Notes: generated by a model from the sequence alone, not told the origin. A stretch of DNA of 37,715 bases from Caulobacteraceae bacterium (GCA_019232665.1 JAFANN010000182.1:1-37715); one strand, 5' to 3'. Shown: positions 1-7,904, counted from the stretch's first letter. Numbers and translations: made by a program.

Positions 1-1
1 T

Positions 2-304
2 GGTCCCGGCGAGGCGGCGGCGCGCATACCCATCGAGCGGTTCGGCGGGAAGGTCGTGCTCGTTGCGGGGGAGGACGACCGGCTATGGCCTTCCGCCCGC
101 TTCGCGCGAGACCTCGCGCGCCGCCTTACGGATTGCGGCCGACCACCGCGGCTCGTGATCGAACCGATGGCCGGTCACCGCGCCCTGCTGCCCGGGGAGA
201 GAACGCCGAGATCGGATCTGAACCTGCACGGCGGGACCGATGCGGCCGACCACGAACTCGGTCGCCGGGCCTGGGAGGAGATCTGCGAGGTCCTCGAGCT
301 TTAG
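2..304 (+). CDS. BAAT C-terminal domain acyl-CoA thioesterase/acyltransferase-like protein (3' end only)
   Basis: The reading frame is open from the window edge, so the true start lies upstream; 100 codons are visible. The fragment matches the end of the BAAT_C (bile acid-CoA:amino acid N-acyltransferase/acyl-CoA thioesterase) alpha/beta-hydrolase domain. It has an I-P-I-E-R strand entry, a V-V-L-V-A-G-E-D-D strand and turn carrying the acid region, and an E-P-M-A-G-H segment whose His fits the catalytic His of the Cys/Ser-Asp-His triad. A GGT-x-x-A-A-D-H-E-L-G-R-R-A-W helix closes the domain, as is usual for the family. The nucleophile lies outside the window, so thioesterase and N-acyltransferase activity cannot be told apart. 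It converges on the PEP-CTERM gene with a 16-nt gap. Confidence 0.75.
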   Translation, partial: GPGEAAARIPIERFGGKVVLVAGEDDRLWPSARFARDLARRLTDCGRPPRLVIEPMAGHRALLPGERTPRSDLNLHGGTDAADHELGRRAWEEICEVLEL

Positions 305-320
305 ACGGCTTTGGCCAAAC

Positions 321-1061
321 CTACGCCGTTTGGGCCGCGGGACGCCGCCGCAAGACCGCGCCAATCCCGAAAACGCCGAAGATCATCAGGGTCCAGGCCG
401 CCGGCTCGGGGACGAAGGTGATCCCCGTGGCTGGCGTCGTCGCGCCACATCCGCCCATGTCGGACGTGAAGCATGTCGAGGAGGCCACGGAGAAGTCCCT
501 GCCAGGTCCCGTCGCCGCATAGATCGCCTCGCCGAGCGCCGACGGCGCTGTGGTGAAATCCAGTCGGAAGTCATCCACGTCTCCCGTCAGGGAGACCGGG
601 CTCGCGAGCTTATAGTCGACCGTCAGGACTCCGTGGCTGTTGGTGTAGGTCAGGGTCGAGCCGGGGAGCGGCGATCCCGGGTTGAACCCGGAGGGCAGGG
701 GAAGGACGGGCATCGTTCCCGATCCGGCCACCGGCGGAGGCGTGTCGCCGCCGACGGAGATAAGCCCGAGCGGTCCGCTTGCAGATTGATTGAAGGTGTA
801 GAGGGCGGGATTATAATCGAGCGTCAGGGTGAATCCGGTGAAGTTCGTCGCAAGTGGGTCGATTACGATCGTCACGGAAGTGTAGAATGTCTTGCCAAAG
901 ATGACGACGGGATCGTCCCTGTAAGCATAGAGGCTTACGGCGACATGGTTGGGACCGCTACTGTAGGCCTGGGCGATTGATGGCGCGCCGACCGCGGCGG
1001 CCGACAAGGCCACGATCGGGGCGGTTTGACTGACGAGCTTCATCAACTTGGCTGGGGACAT
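321..1061 (-). CDS. PEP-CTERM sorting domain protein
   Basis: This 246-residue exported protein starts with an N-terminal signal peptide (basic start, hydrophobic core to about residue 32 ending A-Q-A). It ends in a tripartite sorting tail from about residue 218: P-E-P-A-A-W, a hydrophobic segment, then R-R-R. That is the alphaproteobacterial PEP-CTERM form, recognised by exosortase (EpsH/XrtA family). The middle is Ser/Thr/Gly/Pro-rich and beta-strand-like, with two Cys near residues 195 and 203, and resembles no enzyme I know. A GGGAGG Shine-Dalgarno lies about 8 nt before the ATG. No exosortase or exopolysaccharide gene is in the window, so the processing machinery must be elsewhere. The role is unknown; a surface or matrix protein is inferred from the tail. 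Confidence 0.85.
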   Translation of the reverse strand: MSPAKLMKLVSQTAPIVALSAAAVGAPSIAQAYSSGPNHVAVSLYAYRDDPVVIFGKTFYTSVTIVIDPLATNFTGFTLTLDYNPALYTFNQSASGPLGLISVGGDTPPPVAGSGTMPVLPLPSGFNPGSPLPGSTLTYTNSHGVLTVDYKLASPVSLTGDVDDFRLDFTTAPSALGEAIYAATGPGRDFSVASSTCFTSDMGGCGATTPATGITFVPEPAAWTLMIFGVFGIGAVLRRRPAAQTA

Positions 1062-1234
1062 CTCAAAGCCTCCCGTATGGGCCCACGCAGGGCAAGGAGG
1101 ATGGGATGCACACGAGGCCCTGCGCGCACGGCCGGAACAGTGTTCTAAAACGTACCTAAGTCAACCGATCCACGCAAAATGTGAACCAGCCGAGCTTCGA
1201 ATCTACATCGGGGAATGGCGAACGCCGGGCCGGT

Positions 1235-1780
1235 TCAGATCGGCTGGCCTTCGCTCTCGGCCCACCGCCTCATCAGGCGATTGCTCGGAAGGCCGTTGTC
1301 CAGGACCTTTCGTGAGCTCTCGACGCCCGCGACGGGCAAGCCCGCCGGATCGAGGAGGCCGACCTGAACCAGGACCGACGCCTGGTCCCAGTAGATGTGC
1401 TCGTGGGCGACCTTGCCATCGCGGAAACGGACGATCGCCACGAGAGGGACCTCCACCCGCCGCCCAGTGGGCGCCACACCGGGCAGCATCCAGTCGATCT
1501 CCGAGGTGTGGGTGAAGCTGAAGATCATCTCGTCGACGATCTGGTCCTCGCCCACCGTCCGGCTCACCGGACGCAGCTCGGTGTCCGGTGGGTTACCGCC
1601 GATGAAATGGTATTTGTAGAAGCGCTTGAGCTGGTCGTGGCCGACGCCGCCGGTGAGCGTCGGAACGTGATTGACGTACGGCTCGGCCAGCATCGTCGCC
1701 ATGGTCGCGTCGACGTCGCGCGTCTCGAATTCGTAACGGCAGTGCGCCTCCCATAGGGCGACGAGATCGATCTGGGACAT
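1235..1780 (-). CDS. NTF2/SnoaL-like family protein
   Basis: This 181-residue soluble protein has the look of the SnoaL-like branch of the NTF2 cone fold. It has an N-terminal helix (L-W-E-A-H-C-R-Y-E-F), a D-V-D-A-T-M-A-T-M helix, P-Y-V-N-H-V-P, and a strand with V-D-E-M-I-F-S-F-T-H-T. A later R-F-R-D-G-K-V-A-H-E-H-I-Y-W-D-Q strand is typical of the family. The ATG at 1780 is preferred because AGGAAG precedes it; an upstream in-frame TTG at 1822 has no better signal. Such proteins are often small isomerases, cyclases or uncharacterised. No substrate can be read from the sequence. It lies downstream of the GMC gene on the other side of a 76-nt gap. Confidence 0.75.
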   Translation of the reverse strand: MSQIDLVALWEAHCRYEFETRDVDATMATMLAEPYVNHVPTLTGGVGHDQLKRFYKYHFIGGNPPDTELRPVSRTVGEDQIVDEMIFSFTHTSEIDWMLPGVAPTGRRVEVPLVAIVRFRDGKVAHEHIYWDQASVLVQVGLLDPAGLPVAGVESSRKVLDNGLPSNRLMRRWAESEGQPI

Positions 1781-1856
1781 CGGGCTTCCTGACGAGGCGG
1801 GTTTGTCGGTACGACTAGCCAAGGCGCGAGCCGCCGTCAGCCGCAGTCGAGTCCGT

Positions 1857-3500
1857 TCAGAGATCTCCGCGCGAGGCGAGCGCCTTGATCCGATCGACTG
1901 TTCGCAGGGAGAGAGCCACGATCGTGAGCGAAGGGTTCACCCCTCCGCATGTGGGGAAGATCGAGCCATCGCAGATCCAGAGGTTGGGGATGTCCCAGCT
2001 TCGGCAGTCGGCGTCGACGACGCTGGTCTCTGGATCAAAGCCCATCCTCGCCGTGCCGTAGAGATGGCAGGTGTCGTTCTCCTGGCGAAAAACATCCCTC
2101 GCGCCGGCGGCCTCGAGACCCATCTGCATCTGGTCCAGGGCATGGGCGATCATCGCCTTGTCGTTGTCGCCCCAGCTGTAGGTGATGCGCGGAACCGGCA
2201 GGCCGTACTGGTCGAGTTCGTCGGTCAGGGTCACTTGATTGCGAGGGTCCGGCAGCATCTCGCCGACCATCTTCAGCCCAACCTGATGGTTGTAGTCCTT
2301 CATCTCCTCACGCAGGGCGCGGCCCCACAGGCCCTTTGACCCGGTCAGGACGTTGACCCACTCGATCGGCAGCGGTCCCTGGGCCATCCAGCAGTAGCCG
2401 CCGAAGAAGTCCTTCTCGTCGCAGTAGTTCCAGTGCTCGGTGACGGTCAGCGAGGGCGGCGCCTTATAGGACCTGACCTCCTGATCCATCTTGCCGAAGA
2501 CCGCCTGGTTCGACTGAGTCATCAGGTACTTGCCAACCAGGCCGGAACTGTTCGCAAGGCCCTCGGGGAATTGTGCATTGGCCGAATTCAGCAGCAGACG
2601 CGGGGTCTCGATGGCGTAGCCCGCGACGATGACGTTGCGCGCGCGCTGAAAGCGCCAGCGACCCTGCCTCAGGTAGTGGACGCCGGTCGCGCGACCGGCC
2701 TCGTCCACCTCGATGCGCCCCACCATCGCGAGGTCGCGGATCTCGGCCCCTGCGCGGATGGCGCGGGGAATGGAAGTGACGAGCTGGCTCTGCTTGGCGT
2801 TGGTCGAGCAGCCGACGCGGCAGAAGCCCCGATAGACGCAAGGATGGGCGTCTCCGCGAGGGGCGGAGAGGGTGGCGATCGGCGTCGGCGTCCAGGCCAG
2901 GCCCATCGCTTCGCAGCCGCGCGCGAGGACCTCCGCCGCCCCGTTCAGCTGATGCTCCCGGTAAGGATACGCCGGTCGCGGCGGGCCCCAGGGATAGGTG
3001 ACCGGGCCAGAGATCGCCAGCAGCCGTTCGGCGCGGCCGTAGTATTCCCAGATCTCCTGCCAATCGATCGGCCAGTCTGCCCCGTAACCCAGGAGAGTCC
3101 GCGCCTTGAACCACTCGGGCCGGAACCGTAGCGACACCATGGCGAAATGGACCGTGCTGCCGCCGACGGCCTTCCCGCTGTTGTTGTCGCCCATCACGAT
3201 GGGATTTGCCCCGTCGACGATGCGCTCGTCGGTCCAGAACACCTGGCGCTGGGCGGTTTCGTCCGAAGCGAAGTCCTCCAGCGGCCGGAAGAAGGGTCCC
3301 GCGTCGAGGCCGACGACCGAGAAGCCGGCTTCGGCCAGCCCCGCGATCAGCGGCGCACCTCCCGCCCCTGTGCCGACGACGACGAAGTCGACCGCATCGG
3401 CCTCCTCGAACTGGCGCATCGGCAGCCACTCGCCGCGCCTCAGGGGATTTGGGGCCCGGCCCTGATCGGCGCGCGGCGCGGCGAAGGGGTCAGCGGACAC
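1857..3500 (-). CDS. GMC-family FAD-dependent oxidoreductase
   Basis: This 547-residue flavoprotein oxidises alcohol or sugar CH-OH groups. Residues about 38-62 form the FAD Rossmann motif (V-V-V-G-T-G-A-G-G), with a later G-G-S-T-V segment. The C-terminal GMC active-site block has His479 in C-H-L-Y-G-T-A-R-M-G and Asn522 in G-G-V-N-P-S, the His/Asn pair of the family. Cys221, Cys227 and Cys231 form a C-x5-C-x3-C cluster near the place where FAD-glucose dehydrogenase catalytic subunits bind a 3Fe-4S cluster. I chose the GTG at 3500, which overlaps the preceding gene's stop by 11 nt; longer starts run through Arg/Pro-rich sequence encoded opposite that gene. It is the last gene of the four-gene operon. 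The substrate is unknown; gluconate/sugar dehydrogenase-like use is inferred from its partner. Confidence 0.9.
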   Translation of the reverse strand: MSADPFAAPRADQGRAPNPLRRGEWLPMRQFEEADAVDFVVVGTGAGGAPLIAGLAEAGFSVVGLDAGPFFRPLEDFASDETAQRQVFWTDERIVDGANPIVMGDNNSGKAVGGSTVHFAMVSLRFRPEWFKARTLLGYGADWPIDWQEIWEYYGRAERLLAISGPVTYPWGPPRPAYPYREHQLNGAAEVLARGCEAMGLAWTPTPIATLSAPRGDAHPCVYRGFCRVGCSTNAKQSQLVTSIPRAIRAGAEIRDLAMVGRIEVDEAGRATGVHYLRQGRWRFQRARNVIVAGYAIETPRLLLNSANAQFPEGLANSSGLVGKYLMTQSNQAVFGKMDQEVRSYKAPPSLTVTEHWNYCDEKDFFGGYCWMAQGPLPIEWVNVLTGSKGLWGRALREEMKDYNHQVGLKMVGEMLPDPRNQVTLTDELDQYGLPVPRITYSWGDNDKAMIAHALDQMQMGLEAAGARDVFRQENDTCHLYGTARMGFDPETSVVDADCRSWDIPNLWICDGSIFPTCGGVNPSLTIVALSLRTVDRIKALASRGDL

Positions 3501-4131
3501 GTTGGTTCTTGCGGCGTGCGGCCGCCTTATCGCCGGGCTTCGCCTCAGCCGGCTCCCACGGATCCCGGCGATCGATGCGCAGGCGCACATAGCCGCGCGG
3601 GCTCGCCGGGCCACCGTAGCCGATCTCGCTCCAGCCCTTGGGGTGGGCGTAGAAGGCATGGGTGATGTCGGGGATCACTCGATGTTCGAAGAACGTCGCC
3701 GGCGGCATCCCACCCCACCCGGAATCCTCGAGCTTCCCGGCCTGCATGCGCCGGATCAGATCCTCGCGCTTCTCCGCTGCCAGATCATGGAAGCCTGTCC
3801 CGTGCGCCGCCCCCGCCTCAGCCTCCAGGGCGGAAAGTCCGCGTCGCCAGGCCTCGCCCTGGCGGGGCAGGGCCCCGTGGCGGTAGCCGTCGGTGTGGTT
3901 CTCGGCCATCTTCTGGTCGACGTAGGCGGCCAGCGGAACGGGGTCGACGTCGCCATCCTGGGGAAAGATCGCGTCGCAGAGGGCCTGGAGCGTGCGCCAC
4001 TCCTGCGGAGTGAAGAACCGCGGCTCGCGGGGGACATTCAGGCGCGCATCGATCGCGGAGCGCGTGGGCTCGTTCCAGGACGGGCCATCCCGTTTGGAAA
4101 GGACATCGTAGCCGGGATAGCGCTCGCTCAT
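3490..4131 (-). CDS. Gluconate 2-dehydrogenase subunit 3 family protein
   Basis: The 213-residue product matches the small subunit family of membrane-bound gluconate/sugar dehydrogenases (PF13618). The block F-F-T-P-Q-E-W-R-T-L-Q-A-L-C-D-A-I-F-P-Q is the usual family opening, followed by a conserved helical region and a W-G-G-M-P-P-x-x-F-F segment. In known complexes this subunit assists folding and export of the GMC flavoprotein. Unlike many relatives, it shows no Tat or Sec signal at the N-terminus. The ATG at 4131 overlaps the preceding stop as ATGA, and the stop overlaps the GMC start. This coupling suggests a physical partnership with the GMC protein. The C-terminal tail is Lys/Arg-rich. 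Confidence 0.85.
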   Translation of the reverse strand: MSERYPGYDVLSKRDGPSWNEPTRSAIDARLNVPREPRFFTPQEWRTLQALCDAIFPQDGDVDPVPLAAYVDQKMAENHTDGYRHGALPRQGEAWRRGLSALEAEAGAAHGTGFHDLAAEKREDLIRRMQAGKLEDSGWGGMPPATFFEHRVIPDITHAFYAHPKGWSEIGYGGPASPRGYVRLRIDRRDPWEPAEAKPGDKAAARRKNQRVR

Positions 4132-5099
4132 TCGCCGCGGCTCTCCAGCAGCGTAAGGGCCGCGAGGCCTGCGATGGCGAGGCCGGTGAAGGATGGCGGA
4201 GCGGGGATGGGCGGACCGCTCATCACGTTTTGACGCCAGTTGCGCCAGCCGCCCATCTGGCGGTGGACGCCGAACACGTGCAGCCCGACGCCGAGGAAGC
4301 CAAGCGCCGCGGTGAGGCGTAGCCACCATCTCGTGAAGGGCCGGGCTCGATCGCTGGAGTCGAGGCTTGCACGTCCGAGCAACGCCGCGGCGACGGGTGG
4401 GATCGTGACGGGCGCCAGCATCAAGGGGTTCTGGAACGCGCCGCGAAAGTGAAGCAGGGCGGCTTCACCGACCGTGCCGGCGATTCCGGCGCTGGTCGCT
4501 GCGGCAAGCGTCCGCCCGGCGGGCAGTCCCAGGATCTTTGGGTCCTCATGCGCGTCGGTGTCGCGCACGCGCTCGGCCAGGAACCCGAGGCTTCCCGAAA
4601 GAAGCATCGCCATCGGCGCGCCGACGGGGGCCGCGTAGAACAGGTTCTGCCAGCAGAGGCCGCCCGGCCTCTTGGTGATGTTGTAGAGGTGGAACGCAGT
4701 CCCGGCGCAGCCCGCGAGCGCCGCGGCGGCGTAGACCGTGTCGCGGAAGCGATGGGCGGCCGGCCGGCGATCCGCAACCCCGTGCAGGCTCGCCGCCAGC
4801 GAGGCCGCCGCGGTGATGAGCGGGGTGATCATCGCCGGATTGTGGAAGGCGCCGACGTAGTGCTCGATCCCGCTGTCGAACAGCACGGAGGCCGCGAGCG
4901 TGCCGGAGGCGCCGTTCAGTCTACGTCCTACCTGCGCGGCGAGCTCATCCGACCGTTCGTTCCGCGGCGCCCGAGTCCATTGATGCGCGCCTCTCTTTGT
5001 GACCGGCGCCCTTCGCAACGCAGATCGACGCCAGGTCGACGGGGATTTCGTGTCGCCGGCGTGCTCGCGCCGGCGAGAGATCACCGCTGTCGGGTTCAT
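4128..5099 (-). CDS. Eight-helix membrane protein with two-fold internal repeat, operon partner of GMC dehydrogenase
   Basis: I do not recognise a named family for this 323-residue protein. After a basic, probably cytoplasmic 60-residue leader, eight hydrophobic segments are visible (about 62-80, 86-108, 119-140, 153-176, 197-217, 225-243, 257-280, 303-318). The two halves resemble each other: G-A-F-H-N-P (83-88) against G-A-F-Q-N-P (220-225), and G-G-L-C-W-Q-N against G-G-W-R-N-W-R-Q-N. His80 and His137 in half 1 match His217 and His274 in half 2. The start is the ATG at 5099 with AAGG/GGCGGA upstream, 6 nt after the TPP-enzyme stop. It overlaps the subunit-3 gene by ATGA. I infer a membrane anchor and possibly an electron carrier to the quinone pool for the GMC complex. 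Confidence 0.8.
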   Translation of the reverse strand: MNPTAVISRRREHAGDTKSPSTWRRSALRRAPVTKRGAHQWTRAPRNERSDELAAQVGRRLNGASGTLAASVLFDSGIEHYVGAFHNPAMITPLITAAASLAASLHGVADRRPAAHRFRDTVYAAAALAGCAGTAFHLYNITKRPGGLCWQNLFYAAPVGAPMAMLLSGSLGFLAERVRDTDAHEDPKILGLPAGRTLAAATSAGIAGTVGEAALLHFRGAFQNPLMLAPVTIPPVAAALLGRASLDSSDRARPFTRWWLRLTAALGFLGVGLHVFGVHRQMGGWRNWRQNVMSGPPIPAPPSFTGLAIAGLAALTLLESRGE

Positions 5100-5105
5100 T
5101 CCGCC

Positions 5106-6884
5106 TTATTCCTTGTGCGGAACGACAGATTCGAAAACCTGCTTGGCGGTGTTCTTGAGCACGCTGCCGAGCTCGGGCTCATCCTTCAGCGACAGCATGA
5201 AATGGCGGGCGTCCTTTAGCGTGATGTGTGGCGGCAACGGCGGGACGTTGGGGTCGGTGTAAGCCTCCAGGATCACCGGCCTGTCCGAGTTGAGCGCTTC
5301 CTCCCACGCGTCGCCGACATCGTCGGGATGGTCGACGAATATCCCTCTCAGGCCGAGGAGCTCGGCATACTTGTGGTACGGCATGTCAGGGATCGACTGG
5401 GTGCTCTCGGTCTTGCCCGCGCCGATCTGCACCCGCTCCTCCCAGGTGACCTGGTTGAGGTCACGGTTGTTGAGCACCAGGCAGATGAAGTGGGGCGTCG
5501 ACCACTGCTTCCAGTATTTGGAGACGGTGATCATCACGTTGATCCCGTTCATCTGCATCGCCCCGTCGCCCATGCAGGCGATCACCGTCCGATCCGGGAA
5601 GGCCATTTTGGCGGCCAGGGCGTAGGGCGTGCCGGCCCCGAGCGAGGCTAGGCCTCCCGAGAGGGAGAACATCATTCCGCGCCGCGCCTTCAGATCTCGG
5701 GCGAACCAGTTGGCCACGCTGCCGGAATCGGCCGTCACGATCGCTTTGTCCGGGAGGCGGGGCGACAGCTCCCAGAACACCCGCTGAGGATTGAGGGGAT
5801 CGGCGGACGCCATGGCCTTCGCTTCGAGTTGCCCCCACCAGTTCTCGAGGCCCTTGGCGATACCGTCGCGCCATGACGTATCGGTGTTCTGCCGAAGCAG
5901 GGGCAGCAGCGCCCGCAGGGTCGCGGCGGAGTGGCCTACGAGGTTCACCTCCATCGGATAGCGCATGGAGAGGTTCGCCCCGTTGATGTCGATCTGCACG
6001 CCGCGCGCGTCGCCCGGCTTGGGCAGGAACTCCGAATAAGGGAAGCAGGAGCCGACCATCAGGAGGGTGTCGCACTCCTTCATCAGATCCCAGCTCGGCT
6101 TGGTGCCGAGCAGGCCGATCGAGCCGGTGACCCAGGGCAGATCGTCGGGCAGGGCGGCCTTGCCCAGGAGCGCCTTGGCGCAGCCCGCGCCCAGCTTGTC
6201 GGCGACGGCGATCAGTTCGTCGGTCGCATGGAGCGCGCCGGCGCCCGCGAGGATGGCGACCTTCTTTCCGGCGTTCAGGACCTCGGCCGCTGCGCGCAGA
6301 CCGGCGTCGTCGGGGACCTTGGATTCGACGGCGTGCCCGACGCCGGTGTGGACGGCGCCGTGCTCCATCGGCGGGTCCTCGTATTTCATCAGTTGCAGGT
6401 CGTTGGGCAGGATCACGCAGGTGACCGACCGCTTGGCGCGGGCGATCCGCACGGCCCGATCGATGAGGGTGCGGACCTGGCCGGGCTCGGTTCCCATGGC
6501 GACGTATTCGCTCGCCACGTCCTTGAAGAGGTTCAGGAGGTCGACTTCCTGCTGGTAGCTGGCGCCGATCGACATCCGCCCCTGCTGACCGACGATCGCA
6601 ACGACGGGAACGTGGTCCATCTTCGCGTCGTACAGGCCGTTGAGCAGGTGGATCGCGCCGGGTCCCGAGGTGGCGAAGCAGAGACCGACCTCGCCGGTGA
6701 ACTTGGCGTGGGCTGACGCCATGAAGGCGGCCATCTCCTCATGGCGGACCTGCACGTACTGCATCCGGTCCTTGGCCTTCTCCAGCGCGACATCCAGGCC
6801 GCCGACGCCATCGCCGGGATAGCCGTAAACGCGCTTGATCCCCCACTCCCCAAGCCGCTGCCAGACGAATTCGCTCACATCCAT
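5106..6884 (-). CDS. Thiamine diphosphate-dependent enzyme, pyruvate oxidase/acetolactate synthase-like
   Basis: This 592-residue protein has the three-domain layout of the superfamily. The N-terminal PYR domain holds the cofactor-activating Glu in R-H-E-E (about residue 49). The central domain contains I-L-A-G-A-G-A. The C-terminal PP domain has the ThDP/Mg motif starting G-D-G-A-M-Q at residue 439 and ending N-N at 472-473. Resemblance is closest to PoxB-type pyruvate:quinone oxidoreductases and the 'TPP-requiring' proteins near them. A C-terminal amphipathic stretch (V-L-K-N-T-A-K-Q-V-F) could touch the membrane as in PoxB, but this is inference. The ATG at 6884 has GAGGAG about 10 nt upstream. 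It is the first gene of the four-gene operon and diverges from mipZ. Confidence 0.85.
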   Translation of the reverse strand: MDVSEFVWQRLGEWGIKRVYGYPGDGVGGLDVALEKAKDRMQYVQVRHEEMAAFMASAHAKFTGEVGLCFATSGPGAIHLLNGLYDAKMDHVPVVAIVGQQGRMSIGASYQQEVDLLNLFKDVASEYVAMGTEPGQVRTLIDRAVRIARAKRSVTCVILPNDLQLMKYEDPPMEHGAVHTGVGHAVESKVPDDAGLRAAAEVLNAGKKVAILAGAGALHATDELIAVADKLGAGCAKALLGKAALPDDLPWVTGSIGLLGTKPSWDLMKECDTLLMVGSCFPYSEFLPKPGDARGVQIDINGANLSMRYPMEVNLVGHSAATLRALLPLLRQNTDTSWRDGIAKGLENWWGQLEAKAMASADPLNPQRVFWELSPRLPDKAIVTADSGSVANWFARDLKARRGMMFSLSGGLASLGAGTPYALAAKMAFPDRTVIACMGDGAMQMNGINVMITVSKYWKQWSTPHFICLVLNNRDLNQVTWEERVQIGAGKTESTQSIPDMPYHKYAELLGLRGIFVDHPDDVGDAWEEALNSDRPVILEAYTDPNVPPLPPHITLKDARHFMLSLKDEPELGSVLKNTAKQVFESVVPHKE

Positions 6885-7043
6885 TGGGACAGGTCTCCTC
6901 GCGTGGGGACCGCACCGGCCCGCCATGTCGGGGGCTAAACGCCAGCCCCGCCGAACATTTCCGAGGGCCAAGTTTCGCAGCGAGGAGATTTGCGGTCCCG
7001 CTCCGGACGTCACCGCAGGGGAGCGCGCACTATGCGCACTTGC

Positions 7044-7105
7044 GAGTCGCGCGGTCCTGAAGCAAGGACGCGCACCGGGCAGGGGCCCCTGTTTCGAGCC
7101 GAATC
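7044..7105 (+). promoter_or_regulatory. Two GANTC (CcrM-type) methylation sites upstream of mipZ
   Basis: GAGTC at 7044-7048 and GAATC at 7101-7105 lie within 80 nt of the mipZ start in the 239-nt gap to the divergent TPP-enzyme gene. I see no other GANTC in that gap. In Caulobacter, CcrM methylates GANTC and GcrA uses methylated sites to activate cell-cycle promoters, with mipZ among the reported targets. The sites are read directly; the regulation is inferred by homology. Confidence 0.5.
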
Positions 7106-7123
7106 TGAGGGGATCGGGCGCAA

Positions 7124-7891
7124 GTGTCTCGGGCGCGAGTGATCGTCGTTGGAAACGAGAAGGGTGGGGCGGGGAAATCCACCGTCGCCACCCATCTGGC
7201 CGTGGCCCTCATGCACGAGGGCGCGAGCGTGGCCATAGCCGATCTCGATCGGCGGCAGCGGTCGATGGAGCATTTCTTCACCAACCGCCTGACGTGGAGT
7301 GCGGCCGAGGGGGTCGAGCTTCCTCACCCTGCCATTCTCGATGTCGGTGACGAACCCGCGCTTGCCAAGGCCCGCATGGCCGAGGCGCACTTCCTCATCA
7401 TCGATACGCCGGGGGCGGACACCGAACTGTCGCGAACGGCCCACCGCGTCGCGGACCTCATCGTGACGCCGATGAACGACAGCTTCGTCGACTTCGACAT
7501 GCTGGGCGTCGTCGATCCGGTCACCATGACCGTCGTGAAGGCGAGCCTCTATGCCGAGGCCGTCTGGGAGGCGAAGAAGTTTGGCGCCGTCCAGCGGCGG
7601 GAGTCGATCGATTGGGTCGTGGTCCGCAATCGCCTCGCTGCGGCGGAGCCTCGAAATCGCAAGCGCCTTGAAGAGCGGTTGAACACCCTCGCCAAGCGCG
7701 TCGGCTTCCGGGAAGTGGCGGGACTGCGCGACCGGGTCATCTATCGCGAACTCTTTCCTTTCGGCCTGACCGTGAGCGACCTCTCGCCAAAGGTCCGTCC
7801 GATCCAGGTATCCTTGGGCCACGTTGCCGCACGCCAGGAATTGCGGCTCTTGCTGCGCGATCTCGATCTCATCGAAACGCCGGCGGAGTGA
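7124..7891 (+). CDS. mipZ: MipZ, ParA/MinD-like division-site positioning ATPase
   Basis: MipZ forms a bipolar gradient by binding ParB at the origin regions and DNA, and inhibits FtsZ polymerisation so that division occurs at midcell. The 255-residue product begins V-I-V-V-G-N-E-K-G-G-A-G-K-S-T, the deviant Walker A of the family. It also has D-L-D-x-R-Q-R-S, I-I-D-T-P-G-A-D, the MipZ signature T-P-M-N-D-S-F-V-D-F-D-M-L-G, and G-L-R-D-R-V-I-Y-R-E-L-F-P-F-G-L-T near the C-terminus. The GTG start at 7124 has GAGGGG upstream. It is followed after 13 nt by a J-domain gene. MipZ is restricted to alphaproteobacteria using this positioning system, which supports the taxonomic call. Confidence 0.95.
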   Translation: MSRARVIVVGNEKGGAGKSTVATHLAVALMHEGASVAIADLDRRQRSMEHFFTNRLTWSAAEGVELPHPAILDVGDEPALAKARMAEAHFLIIDTPGADTELSRTAHRVADLIVTPMNDSFVDFDMLGVVDPVTMTVVKASLYAEAVWEAKKFGAVQRRESIDWVVVRNRLAAAEPRNRKRLEERLNTLAKRVGFREVAGLRDRVIYRELFPFGLTVSDLSPKVRPIQVSLGHVAARQELRLLLRDLDLIETPAE

Positions 7892-7904
7892 GGTTGAGCG
7901 GACG

